Assembly (NCBI GenBank): GCA_964361645.1 | Contig: CAYIBK010000001.1 | Span: 1-64,000 of the forward strand | Direction: 5' to 3' | DNA: 64,000 nucleotides | Source of the DNA: 2-01-FULL-39-33 sp964361645 | GTDB taxonomy: Bacteria; Patescibacteriota; Patescibacteriia; 2-01-FULL-39-33 | Part shown: in pieces, positions 30,669 to 39,246 of the stretch | Numbering within the stretch: position 1 is the first letter of the stretch | How the letters are laid out: every line of letters starts with the position of its first letter | Notes under the pieces: generated by a model | The model's database searches: none | Told to the model about the DNA's origin: nothing | What the model saw: only the letters and a program-made list of their open reading frames with translations | Program-made: the position numbers and the translations under genes

Positions 30669-33116
30669 ATGAAACTACAATTGGAAAAATATATTGTTTT
30701 AACTATCAAAATCGGCCTAATATCCGTTTTATTTTTACCGCTTTTGGCGGCTGGTTCTTTTTATTTTCCCTTTATCGTGCCTCGTAATATCGCTTTTAGG
30801 ATTATTACCGAGCTGGTTTTTGTCCTCTATCTTTATTTAGCTTTATTTGGCAATTCATATCGGCCCAGATTCAATATATTGGCTAAAATTATCACTGCTT
30901 TTTTTGTAGTTTTGTTTTTAACTTCCATCACTGGTGTTAATTTCTTATCCAGCTTGTGGGGCGATTATGAGCGTATGGGCGGCTTGTTTCATTTGGCCCA
31001 TCTTTATTTGTATTTTTTTGTTTTGATAAATATTTTTAAAACTAAAGAGGATTGGCTAAAAGCCATTTCCATTTCTTTGTTTGTTGGCTTAATGGCCAGT
31101 TTTATCGCCCTGGGGCAATATCTAAATACCGGAGTTATTTCTAAAACTGGCAGCGGCGAAAGGCTATCCAGCAGTATTGGCAACGCTTCTTTTTTTGCCG
31201 CTTACCTCTTGATTAATTTACTATTGGGGTTTTATTTGTTATGGAACAAGGAATTGAAAGCAAAATTATTTTTCTATACTTGGGTGGGCTTTGATTTATT
31301 TTTGATTGCTTATGAAATATTTAATCGCGTGAATATCGGCCGTGGCTTTGTTTTGCCGATGTTGTCTAATAAGATTTTTCTGGCAGTTTTTATTGCCATT
31401 CATTTAGCAGCCGGTCTGGCTTATTGGTATAAGAACAAATATCAGGCTACTCGGCTGTTTTTGGCCATTATTTTATTATTTGAAAGCTTTATTTTATTCT
31501 CCACTCAAACCCGCGGTTCTATTTTGGGCCTTTATGTCGGTTTGGTTATTTTGGCAGTTTTAAATTTGATTTTTAACAGGTCTTATAACAAAGCTTTAAA
31601 GAATAAATTATCAGTCTTATTATCTTTGATTGTTTTGTTTATAATGGTGGCATCACCCGTGATTATTTACCTTAATCGTAATTCCAGTTTGGTTTTAAAC
31701 CAGCCAACCCTGTACCGCCTGACCACTATTTCTATCACTGATATCACCACTCAGTCGCGTTTAACCACTTGGCGGGCCAGTTTTAACGGTTTAATGGATC
31801 GGCCTGTTTTTGGCTGGGGCGTGGAAAATTATAAAGATGCTTTTAATAAGTATTTTCCCACGGAAATTTACCGCGATCGCGGTTCTCAATTGTGGTTTGA
31901 TCGAGCTCACAATGTAGTAATGGATGTGGCTGTTACCAGCGGGTTTTTGGGCTTGGCTGTTTATTTATTAATTTATTTGGTCGTTCTCTGGCAGGTTATC
32001 AAAACTTATCGCAAAACCAGGGATTTTTCTTATTTGATTATTTTAATAACTGTTTTGGCTTATTTTATTCAGAATATGTTTGTTTTCGACACTCTAAATA
32101 GCGAAATAATGATTTTTCTAATCTTAGGCTTTATTGCTTTCTTGGGCATGGATGATGTTTTAAATAATCATCAACTTCAACAGTCGGGCAATAAGCGCTT
32201 GCCTCAGGTTAAAAATTATACTTTATTTCCCCTGGTATTTTTACTGGTTATATTTATAATTTTCGCTTATCAGTTTAATGTTAAGGCTGTTCAAGCTAAC
32301 AAATTGGTTTTTAAACAACTGGCTTTAAGGCAGGTGGCAGGGGACACCTATGATCAGCGCGTGGTTGATACTATAAAGGAAGCCATTGATTTAAGCCCTA
32401 TTGGCCGGTTTGAAACCAGACAGCAATTGGCTAATTATCTCATGGCTTTGATTAAGGGTAGGAAAGTTGATAATGTTATTTTAGCTCCATTAGCCGAATT
32501 GGCTATTGGTGAGCTTAAAAAAAGCATTGAAGAAGAGCCCCAGAATGTCCGCCATTATTTGTATTTGGCCACAGTTTATAACGCCGCTTTTAAAATAAAT
32601 CCCGAGTATCCCAAAGAAGCTGTTAAGCTTATAACCGCAGCCCTGCCCCTGAGCCCTTCCCGGCCTCAGATGTATTCGGAGAGATGCCAAGCGTATATGA
32701 ATCAGGATTTATATGATGAAGCTATAGTTGATTGCCAGAAATCTCTGGATTTGAGTCCTAATGTCATGGAATCGCATTGGAATTTGTTTTTAGCCTATCT
32801 TTTGGCAGACAAAATAAAAGAAGCCGATCAAGAATTATCAGTTGCCAAAGAGGTGGGAGAAAAAACAGCCAATCCCATTTTGTTTGACCGGGTAATCAAT
32901 GCTTATTCGCAGACAGGCCATTGGAATAGGGTAGTTGAAATTTTAGAAGCTGAAATAATCAATAAGCCAACCGATGCCCTGCTGTATGCTAAATTGGCTG
33001 TGGCTTACCAGCAAATTGGTGATAAAACCAAAGCCAAAGAATCGGTCTTAAAGGCAATTGAGCTGGATTCCAATCTTCGTGAGGAAGCGGAAATGTTCTT
33101 GCAGACGCTTAAATAA
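30669..33116 (+). CDS. O-antigen ligase-like (Wzy_C family) membrane protein with TPR tail
   Basis: 815 aa. About 12 TM helices in residues 1-545 hold the polymerase/ligase signature in a large loop (RPVFGWGVENYKDAFNKYFP, LWFDRAHNVVMD). Residues about 560-815 form tetratricopeptide repeats (HYLYLATVYNAAF, ESHWNLFLAYLLADK, ALLYAKLAVAYQQIGDKTKAKESVLKAIELD). Family members polymerise or transfer undecaprenyl-linked glycan, to lipid A or to protein. With no LPS expected here, transfer to surface protein is inferred. It is followed by a TPR protein and a second ligase of the same layout. Confidence 0.85.
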   Translation: MKLQLEKYIVLTIKIGLISVLFLPLLAAGSFYFPFIVPRNIAFRIITELVFVLYLYLALFGNSYRPRFNILAKIITAFFVVLFLTSITGVNFLSSLWGDYERMGGLFHLAHLYLYFFVLINIFKTKEDWLKAISISLFVGLMASFIALGQYLNTGVISKTGSGERLSSSIGNASFFAAYLLINLLLGFYLLWNKELKAKLFFYTWVGFDLFLIAYEIFNRVNIGRGFVLPMLSNKIFLAVFIAIHLAAGLAYWYKNKYQATRLFLAIILLFESFILFSTQTRGSILGLYVGLVILAVLNLIFNRSYNKALKNKLSVLLSLIVLFIMVASPVIIYLNRNSSLVLNQPTLYRLTTISITDITTQSRLTTWRASFNGLMDRPVFGWGVENYKDAFNKYFPTEIYRDRGSQLWFDRAHNVVMDVAVTSGFLGLAVYLLIYLVVLWQVIKTYRKTRDFSYLIILITVLAYFIQNMFVFDTLNSEIMIFLILGFIAFLGMDDVLNNHQLQQSGNKRLPQVKNYTLFPLVFLLVIFIIFAYQFNVKAVQANKLVFKQLALRQVAGDTYDQRVVDTIKEAIDLSPIGRFETRQQLANYLMALIKGRKVDNVILAPLAELAIGELKKSIEEEPQNVRHYLYLATVYNAAFKINPEYPKEAVKLITAALPLSPSRPQMYSERCQAYMNQDLYDEAIVDCQKSLDLSPNVMESHWNLFLAYLLADKIKEADQELSVAKEVGEKTANPILFDRVINAYSQTGHWNRVVEILEAEIINKPTDALLYAKLAVAYQQIGDKTKAKESVLKAIELDSNLREEAEMFLQTLK

Positions 33117-33148
33117 TAAAATATTAATAATTTAAGTAATAATTATTT

Positions 33149-33874
33149 ATGAAAATTTTAAAAAACAAATTAGTTATAGTGGGCCTGATTTTTGTGGTTT
33201 TGATGCTGGGCCTGTATTTTTCCGGCTTTGATAAAAGCGGTTGGCTGAATTTTAACCGCAATAATAATAACAACGACAGCATAGAAAACCAAATTGAAAA
33301 GCTTTTTGCTTTTAAAATGGTTAGAACCGACCTGGCGGCGGAATTCAATGAAAAATACCGCAACGAAATGACTGTTTATAAAGATACGGTTTTAGCGTCG
33401 CCTGATAAATTCAATTTCAACGCTTTTATGGGCGCGGCAATGGTTAAATATACCGTGGCTGATTATGATGGCGCTAGGGATTTATGGCTTTACATTAATC
33501 AAGTTCGTCCCAGCAGCAGCCCTTCATTTTATAATTTAGGCAATTTATACGCTGACATTTATAAAGATTGTGCTGAAGCGGAAAAATATTACACTATTGC
33601 CACTACCAATGATCCTAATGAAATCGGTTATTTAAGGAATATTTTTGATTTATATAATGCCAAATGCCCTAATAAGGAAATGGCTGAAGCAACTCTTAAG
33701 AAAGCCTTGTCAATCAGGTCTGATGCCGTTGATTTTATTGTTTTGGCTGCTGAATTTTATCGCGATCAAGGCAATAGGGCAGAAGCAATAAAATATTATG
33801 AGCAGGCCATTAAATTATCACCGCAAAATCAAGCCCTAAAAGACGAATATAATCGCTTTAAGAATGGAAATTAA
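33149..33874 (+). CDS. membrane-anchored TPR protein
   Basis: 241 aa: TM helix at about 8-28, a linker with a run of Asn residues (NNNNND), then TPR-like helices (FNAFMGAAMVKYTVADYDGARDLW, PSFYNLGNLYADIYKDCAEAEKYY, FIVLAAEFYRDQGNRAEAIKYYEQAIKLSPQNQ). It lies 32 bp after the first ligase gene and before the second, so it probably works with them as a scaffold at the membrane. Confidence 0.8.
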   Translation: MKILKNKLVIVGLIFVVLMLGLYFSGFDKSGWLNFNRNNNNNDSIENQIEKLFAFKMVRTDLAAEFNEKYRNEMTVYKDTVLASPDKFNFNAFMGAAMVKYTVADYDGARDLWLYINQVRPSSSPSFYNLGNLYADIYKDCAEAEKYYTIATTNDPNEIGYLRNIFDLYNAKCPNKEMAEATLKKALSIRSDAVDFIVLAAEFYRDQGNRAEAIKYYEQAIKLSPQNQALKDEYNRFKNGN

Positions 33875-33890
33875 TTTCTATTTTTAAATT

Positions 33891-33962
33891 GTCATTGCGA
33901 GGGAGCTTAAGCGACCGAAGCAACCTCATTTCATATGGGATTGCTTCGTTCCTCGCAATGAC
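33891..33962. repeat. GTCATTGCGA palindromic element, copy 8
   Basis: A compact copy (72 bp) from GTCATTGCGAGGGAGC to CCTCGCAATGAC in the 123-bp gap before the second ligase gene. Confidence 0.85.
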
Positions 33963-33997
33963 GGCATGGCAGATAATTAGAATGTTAAAGATACTTT

Positions 33998-36213
33998 ATG
34001 GAAAATAAAATTTTAATCAATGGACTTAAAGCCATTATCTGGCTCTGCCTGGCGATTATTTTGTTTACTCCTCTATATTTAAATAGCCATCTTTTTTTCC
34101 CTTTTATTGTTACTAAAACTATCACTTTTAATATCGCCGTGGAGGTGATGTTTTTGGCCTGGCTGTTTTTGTGCTTTAAAGATAAGAGCTGCCAGATAAA
34201 AATAAATTTGGCAGTTGTCTTAATGGCGGTTTATATTTTAATAATTTTTATGGCTTCGTTTTTGGGTGATAATTTTTATCGCAGTTTCTGGAGTAATAAT
34301 GAAAGGAGTGAGGGCATTCTACTTTTATTACATCTCTTTGTTTTCCTTTTAGTATTAACGAATTTTTTCCGCAAGTTTAAAGACTGGCTTTATATTTTTG
34401 ATTTATTTTTATTTGCTAGTCTGTTAGTTAGTTTGTACGCTATGGGTCAATTTTTTCATTTGTCTTGGTTGCCAGTGTCTTCTAATGGCATCAGGTTGGC
34501 TGGCACAATAGGCAATGCCGGTTATATGGCTGGTTATATGATTTTTGGCATATTTTTGGGTTTGGTTTTGCTTTTCAATCGCCATAATATCTATCTTAAG
34601 GGTTATTATCTGGCTCTTATAATTTTGGAAATTTTTATTGTTTTCAATACTTACACTCGTGGAGGCATTTTGGCATTAATCTTTTCTGGGTTATTGTTTG
34701 TGCTATATCTTTTGTTTTATTATTTTAAAAATAAATATTTAAAAATTGCCGGCACATTTATTATAGCTCTGGCTTTTATTTTGCCTTTATTGTTATTTCA
34801 AAATAAAGATTCTTCTTTTATCCAAAATCATCAAGTCTTAGCTAGAATAGCTTCTATTTCTACCGTTTCAACCACCTCTCAAACCAGGTTAATGGCTTGG
34901 GGCAGCGCCTTCTCTGGTTTTAAAGAAAGACCGATATTGGGTTGGGGTTACGAAAATTTTTATCAGCCCTTTGATAAATATTTTAATCCTCTGATGTACG
35001 AAGATGTCGGCTCGGTAGTCTGGTTTGATAGGGCTCACAATATTATTTTTGATCGCTTGCTGACTGGCGGGATACTTGGTCTTTTATCTTATTTGTCCTT
35101 GTTGTTTGTGCCTTTTTATTTTTTATGGCGTCATTATTTTAAGAAAGAAGAAAAAAATAAATATTTTATTCCTTTTATTTTCACTTTAATAATTTTGTCA
35201 TATTTTGTGCAAAACTTATTTATTTTTGAAGCTCTAGTCACTTACATTTCTTTGTTTTTAGCTATTGCTTTTGCTTCTTTATTTACACCTTATTATAATT
35301 TTAATATTTTAAAAAATAATAATTTTAAATTAAGTTTATTTATTGTTTTTTTGATCGCTTTTTTTCCAATTTTGTATTTAGTCAACATAAAGCCCGTGCA
35401 AGCTAATGCTGATTTAGTGAAAGTTTTGACCAGTTCCACTATGAATATTAATCAGCGAATTGATTTATTTAAATCTCTCTTGTTAGAAAATACTTATGGC
35501 CAGCCTGAGTACCGCCAGCAATTGTTTAATTTTTTAAATATTTTAGTTAATAACAAAGCTGATCAGAGTATTTTAATAGATTTGACCAAGCTAACAGAAA
35601 CCGAGTTGAATAAGCAAGTTAAAAAAAATCCCCACAGCGTTTCTAATTATTTGCTTTTAATGCGCTTTAATACTTTTTTGTTTAGCGCTACTAACAACCC
35701 AGCCTATTTAAAATCTAATTTGGATATTATAGAAAGAGTTAAAGAATTAGCGCCCAACCGCCAGCATGTTTACTTTGAAATCGGCTATACCTATTTTAAT
35801 TTGTCCAATTATTTCAAAAATTCTAGTGAAGAAGCGAAATCCAAGGAGAGTTTTAATTTGGCTATTGGTCAATTTGAAAAGGCCATATCCTTAAATGATA
35901 GGAGTCCAGAGCCATATAAGCAATTAGCTATTGTTTTGTCATATGGTGGTGAAAATCAAAGAGCGATTGAAATGGCTAACAAAGCTGGCTCACTTCATCC
36001 CACTTATGCCACCTGGGCAGAAGGATTTATTGCTGATCTTGAAGCTAANNNNNNNNNNNNNNNNNNNNNNNNNNNNNNNNNNNNNNNNNNNNNNNNNNNN
36101 NNNNNNNNNNNNNNNNNNNNNNNNNNNNNNNNNNNNNNNNNNNNNNNNTTCATCCCACTTATGCCACCTGGGCAGAAGGATTTATTGCTGATCTTGAAGC
36201 TAAGAAAAAATAA
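33998..36213 (+). CDS. second O-antigen ligase-like protein with TPR tail, split by an artefactual gap
   Basis: About 10-12 TM helices and the same signature (RPILGWGYENFYQPFDKYF, VWFDRAHNIIFD) as 30669-33116, then TPR-like repeats near the C-terminus (PEPYKQLAIVLSYGGENQRAIEMANKAGSLHPTYATWAEGF). The apparent longer reading frame through the 100 N to 36277 is false, because the gap plus a duplicated 55 bp shifts the frame. Removing 36049-36203 gives 2061 bp, exactly 687 codons, ending EAKKK-stop at 36213, so the true product is 686 aa. Function is inferred as for the first ligase. Confidence 0.85.
36049..36148. other. 100-N scaffold gap, artefact
   Basis: Exactly 100 N. The 55 bp before it (35994-36048) are repeated immediately after it (36149-36203). 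This is the pattern of two contigs with an unmerged overlap, so no sequence is likely to be missing. Confidence 0.9.
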
Positions 36214-36228
36214 TTTTAAAACAATTTT

Positions 36229-36322
36229 ATATATTCCCCTCCTTACCAAGGAGGGGTTAAGGGGTGGTTGGCCGTAACTTTTGGCAAACCCCTCTTCATC
36301 TTCCCTTGGTAAGGGGAGAATT
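36229..36322. repeat. C-run/G-run palindromic repeat
   Basis: TCCCCTCCTTACCAAGGAGG, then TTAAGGGGTGG, a second CCCCTC...TTCCCTTGGTAAGGGGAG unit. Relatives occur inside coding sequences at 10969 (miaB) and 45851 (a glycosyltransferase). Confidence 0.7.
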
Positions 36323-36398
36323 TTTAATATTATTAATTTTATCTAATTTTAGACAAAATAAAACTAATTACTAATTTCCTATTTCTATTTTAGTGTTT

Positions 36399-36720
36399 TG
36401 TCATTCTCGACCAGATCGGGGATCCATTCCTGCCTATCAGCAGGCAGGCGTAGTGAGGCAATCACATCAAATTCACTGTCATTGCGAAGAATGAAGCAAC
36501 TCCATTTGAAATAAACTTGAGATTGCTTCGCTCCACTTCGTTTCGCTCGCAATGACAAAAAGTGAGGCAATCCCATCAAATTCACTGTCATTGCGAAGAA
36601 TGAAGCAACCCCATTTGAAATAAACTTGAGATTGCTTCGCTCCACTTCGTTTCGCTCGCAATGACAAAAAGTGAGGCAATCCCATCAAATTCACTGTCAT
36701 TGCGAAGAATGAAGCAACCC
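36399..36720. repeat. tandem GTCATTGCGA elements, 109-bp period (copy 9)
   Basis: Units of 109 bp start at 36453, 36562 and 36671 (last one partial). The first two differ at only two positions. Each unit contains a full GTCATTGCGA...TCGCAATGAC hairpin plus a GTGAGGCAATC linker. A related but different element, TCATTCTCGACCAGATCGGG with the nested 20-bp palindrome at 36429-36448, precedes them. ORFs in this region are translations of the repeat. Confidence 0.9.
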
Positions 36721-36749
36721 CGTGTTTTTGTGTTTTTTTGCATTTTAAG

Positions 36750-36758
36750 TTATCCACA
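36750..36758 (+). promoter_or_regulatory. single DnaA-box-like 9-mer
   Basis: TTATCCACA followed by GATCACA. Only one copy is seen here, so it is not an origin. Confidence 0.3.
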
Positions 36759-36789
36759 GATCACACTTTATTTAATTTTATTGTATGTA

Positions 36790-36798
36790 TGTTATAAT
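36790..36798 (+). promoter_or_regulatory. extended -10 promoter of the 36862 gene
   Basis: TGTTATAAT (TGn plus TATAAT at 36793-36798) with a weak -35. Confidence 0.5.
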
Positions 36799-36861
36799 TA
36801 AAAGCATATTAACTTAAAAAATACCCCATTTTATATTGGGACTAATTAACTAAGAAATTTT

Positions 36862-37869
36862 ATGAGTAAACTAGGACAACGTTTCAAAAATACTATCAAG
36901 TTTTTGGTAGTGGTTTTTGGGGCACTGCTTATGTCAGTAGGTATAATCTATGCCGCTACTACCATAGGTACTAATATTAACACTACCGGAGACACTACTC
37001 TCGGCGATACCACTGCTGATACGGTGACTATTAATGGCCATATTGCCGCTGCTACTACGACTGGCAATTTAGTTGTTGGTGTCAGCACTTTAGCTACTCC
37101 AACTTCAAGTTTATCTGTTTTTGGTGGCTTGCATGTCTTTAATGGTGTTGCTACTTCTTCTGAAGCTCTTTGGGTTGGTTCGGCTGGCACGGTTAATAAT
37201 TTAAATTTAACTGGTGGTGATTTATATGTTCAAGATGGTGCAGAAATTGATGGTAATATCACCCTCGGCGATACCACCGCTGATACTATTACTATCAATG
37301 GTCATATTGCCGCCGCTACTACCACAGGTAATTTTGTGGTTGGTATTGCTACTTTAGCTACCCCGACTTCCAGCTTGTCAGTTTTTGGTGGTTTGCATGT
37401 TTTTAATGGTGTCGCCACATCATCTGAAGCTGTTTGGGTCGGTTCAGCTGGAACAGTTGATAATTTGACTTTAACTGGTGGCGATTTATATGTTCAGGAT
37501 GACGTGGAAATTGATGATGATCTTTTTGTGGGTGATGACATCACCTTGGCTTCTGGCAGTGTTATTTCATCAGTAACTACCACAGATAGTTTGGTAATCG
37601 GCGGTTATGCCTCTACTACTGGCGATTTAATTGTCAATGGTGGAACTATAGATAACACTACCTCTACTGCTACTACTACTCAAGGCATATTTGCCAGAAC
37701 CAGAACTGGCGGCAAGGCTACTTCTACTTTGGGTGTTGGTGATATGAATGATGCCGTTGGTCGATCTACCGGTTGTCTAGAGATGGTTACTTCAGCCGGC
37801 ACTTATGTCAGAGCTATTATTGATGGAACTGCTTGGAATATTGCCGCTGGACGATGTGTACCACAATAA
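36862..37869 (+). CDS. secreted surface protein with two 88-aa repeats
   Basis: 335 aa. A signal/anchor helix at residues about 13-32 (ending IYA-A) is followed by two tandem repeats of 88 aa starting near residues 47 and 135 (LGDTTADTVTINGHIAAATTTGN, SLSVFGGLHVFNGVATSSEA, LTGGDLYVQDGAEIDGN). The period is 264 bp, with many synonymous differences, so the duplication is old. The composition (Thr/Ser/Gly/Val, short beta strands) fits a beta-solenoid or fibre. The last 50 residues (STGCLEMVTSAGTYVRAIIDGTAW) contain the only cysteines and may be a cap or binding domain. Surface location is inferred; the binding partner is unknown. Confidence 0.75.
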   Translation: MSKLGQRFKNTIKFLVVVFGALLMSVGIIYAATTIGTNINTTGDTTLGDTTADTVTINGHIAAATTTGNLVVGVSTLATPTSSLSVFGGLHVFNGVATSSEALWVGSAGTVNNLNLTGGDLYVQDGAEIDGNITLGDTTADTITINGHIAAATTTGNFVVGIATLATPTSSLSVFGGLHVFNGVATSSEAVWVGSAGTVDNLTLTGGDLYVQDDVEIDDDLFVGDDITLASGSVISSVTTTDSLVIGGYASTTGDLIVNGGTIDNTTSTATTTQGIFARTRTGGKATSTLGVGDMNDAVGRSTGCLEMVTSAGTYVRAIIDGTAWNIAAGRCVPQ

Positions 37870-37904
37870 TTAATACCTAAAGCAAGGGAAATATTATAAA
37901 TTTT

Positions 37905-39176
37905 ATGAAAAAAACATTATTTTTAGGTATATTGGGGTTGAGCATATTGTCTTTGATTTTTGTTTGGTCTATTACGGCTCAAGCGGCAAATGATTTGTTT
38001 ACAGCCAGTGGTGATGTTACTGTTGAACTAACTGGTGGTAATGTAACTATTTTATCAGGCTCTACAGCTGAGAGCGTTGATATAACTAGTGGAGTTTTAA
38101 CTGTTAGCAACCCCGGTTCTACCTCTACACCTCTTTTTAAATTACAACCCGCTGGTGGCGGTACTGTTACAATTAAAGCTACTTTAAATGGCGCTGACGC
38201 TGGTTGCAGTGGTTCCACTTTGATTTTGCCGACTACACCTGGCACTTATACTGTTACTCCACAAAATGGACAATGTAGTGGATCTGGTGGTGCTGGTAGC
38301 GGTGGCGGCGGTGGCGGTGGCGGAGGAACAACTACACCACCACCAACTACACCCACTCCTACTACTACACCTATCCAAACTTCACCTGCTAGTATTGGAG
38401 CATTAGGTAGCGCTATGAAGAGTATTTTAACTACTCTTAATACCCTTACTAAATTTACCACTCCTTTGAGTAAAGAGATTGAACTTAGTCATAGCCTCAA
38501 AATTTCCAGTTTAGATAAAGTGAATAAGAAAATACAGGTTATTGTAGAATCTACTCCTGTAACCGTTGATTTGGCTTTGGGAGAGACTAAAAAAGTTGAT
38601 TTGGACAAAGATGGTGTTTATGATTTGAGCATTAAGTTTAATAATCTTATCGGTGACATAATTGATTTAAATCTGGTTAACATCGTTATTTTAGAAAAAA
38701 CCGGATTGCATGTTGGCGATTTGATTAAAACTGCCAAAGACAGCGCTGTTTATTACATTGATGCCAGAGGTAAGAGAAATTTATTTGTTAACGGTGTTAC
38801 TTTTTGGACTTGGTATAGCGGTAATTGGTCTGATATTACCTATAAGGGCGCAAAGAAGACCATTAAAGTTATCATTCAATCTGATTTTGACGGTCTAGCT
38901 GAAGGCAAGCATATTACTGTTAACCCCGGAGCTAAACTGATCAAATTCCAAAATAGCCCAAGAGTTTATGCTGTGACTAAGGGCAAGATTTTACAAGAGG
39001 TGGTTAAAAGCGGCGGTGATGATTCTGTTGCCAAGGCTCTTTATGGCAACAAATATAAGGACAAGCTAATCACCATTCAAAATGGTTTTGAAGGCGATTA
39101 TACCAGAGGTGATATCCTAACTACTACTTCGCCCGTGCCAACAGCTACTGAAGAAATTGAAGCTACAGTCGATTAA
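37905..39176 (+). CDS. secreted protein sharing the S-layer N-terminal module
   Basis: 423 aa: signal peptide 1-27 (AQA-A), a beta-rich domain (about 28-120), a Gly run with Thr/Pro-rich linker (about 125-165), a middle domain, and a C-terminal module (about 270-405) nearly identical in places to residues 35-165 of the S-layer-like protein (DLIKTAKDSAVYYIDARGK, NLFVNGVTFWTWYSGNW, KLIKFQNSPRVYAV, KLITIQNGFEGDYTRG). The module is N-terminal in one protein and C-terminal in the other, so it is a mobile domain, perhaps mediating attachment or co-assembly at the coat. The protein lies in the same surface block, followed by a terminator. Confidence 0.8.
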   Translation: MKKTLFLGILGLSILSLIFVWSITAQAANDLFTASGDVTVELTGGNVTILSGSTAESVDITSGVLTVSNPGSTSTPLFKLQPAGGGTVTIKATLNGADAGCSGSTLILPTTPGTYTVTPQNGQCSGSGGAGSGGGGGGGGGTTTPPPTTPTPTTTPIQTSPASIGALGSAMKSILTTLNTLTKFTTPLSKEIELSHSLKISSLDKVNKKIQVIVESTPVTVDLALGETKKVDLDKDGVYDLSIKFNNLIGDIIDLNLVNIVILEKTGLHVGDLIKTAKDSAVYYIDARGKRNLFVNGVTFWTWYSGNWSDITYKGAKKTIKVIIQSDFDGLAEGKHITVNPGAKLIKFQNSPRVYAVTKGKILQEVVKSGGDDSVAKALYGNKYKDKLITIQNGFEGDYTRGDILTTTSPVPTATEEIEATVD

Positions 39177-39186
39177 ATGTTTATTC

Positions 39187-39218
39187 AAGTGCCTCGGCTT
39201 TGTGCCGGGGCACTTTTG
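39187..39218 (+). terminator. terminator after the surface module protein
   Basis: AAGTGCCTCGGC / GCCGGGGCACTT with TTTTG tail. Confidence 0.85.
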
Positions 39219-39246
39219 AAATATTAAGGAATACTTGGGAAACGGT

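Noticed and set aside
36149..36277. C-terminal extension of the second ligase after the gap
   Set aside because: It is out of frame with the true end; the duplicated 55 bp shows that the natural stop is at 36211-36213.
36453..36720. CRISPR array
   Set aside because: The 109-bp units are whole hairpin elements repeated head to tail, without variable spacers.
36385..36757. Overlapping minus-strand ORFs of 86 and 92 aa
   Set aside because: They are translations of the tandem GTCATTGCGA repeats; similar peptides arise wherever the element occurs and there is no start signal.
36750..36758. Replication origin at the DnaA box
   Set aside because: Only one box is visible at this site and one at 24117; there is no cluster, no dnaA or dnaN gene and no AT-rich unwinding region with boxes around it.
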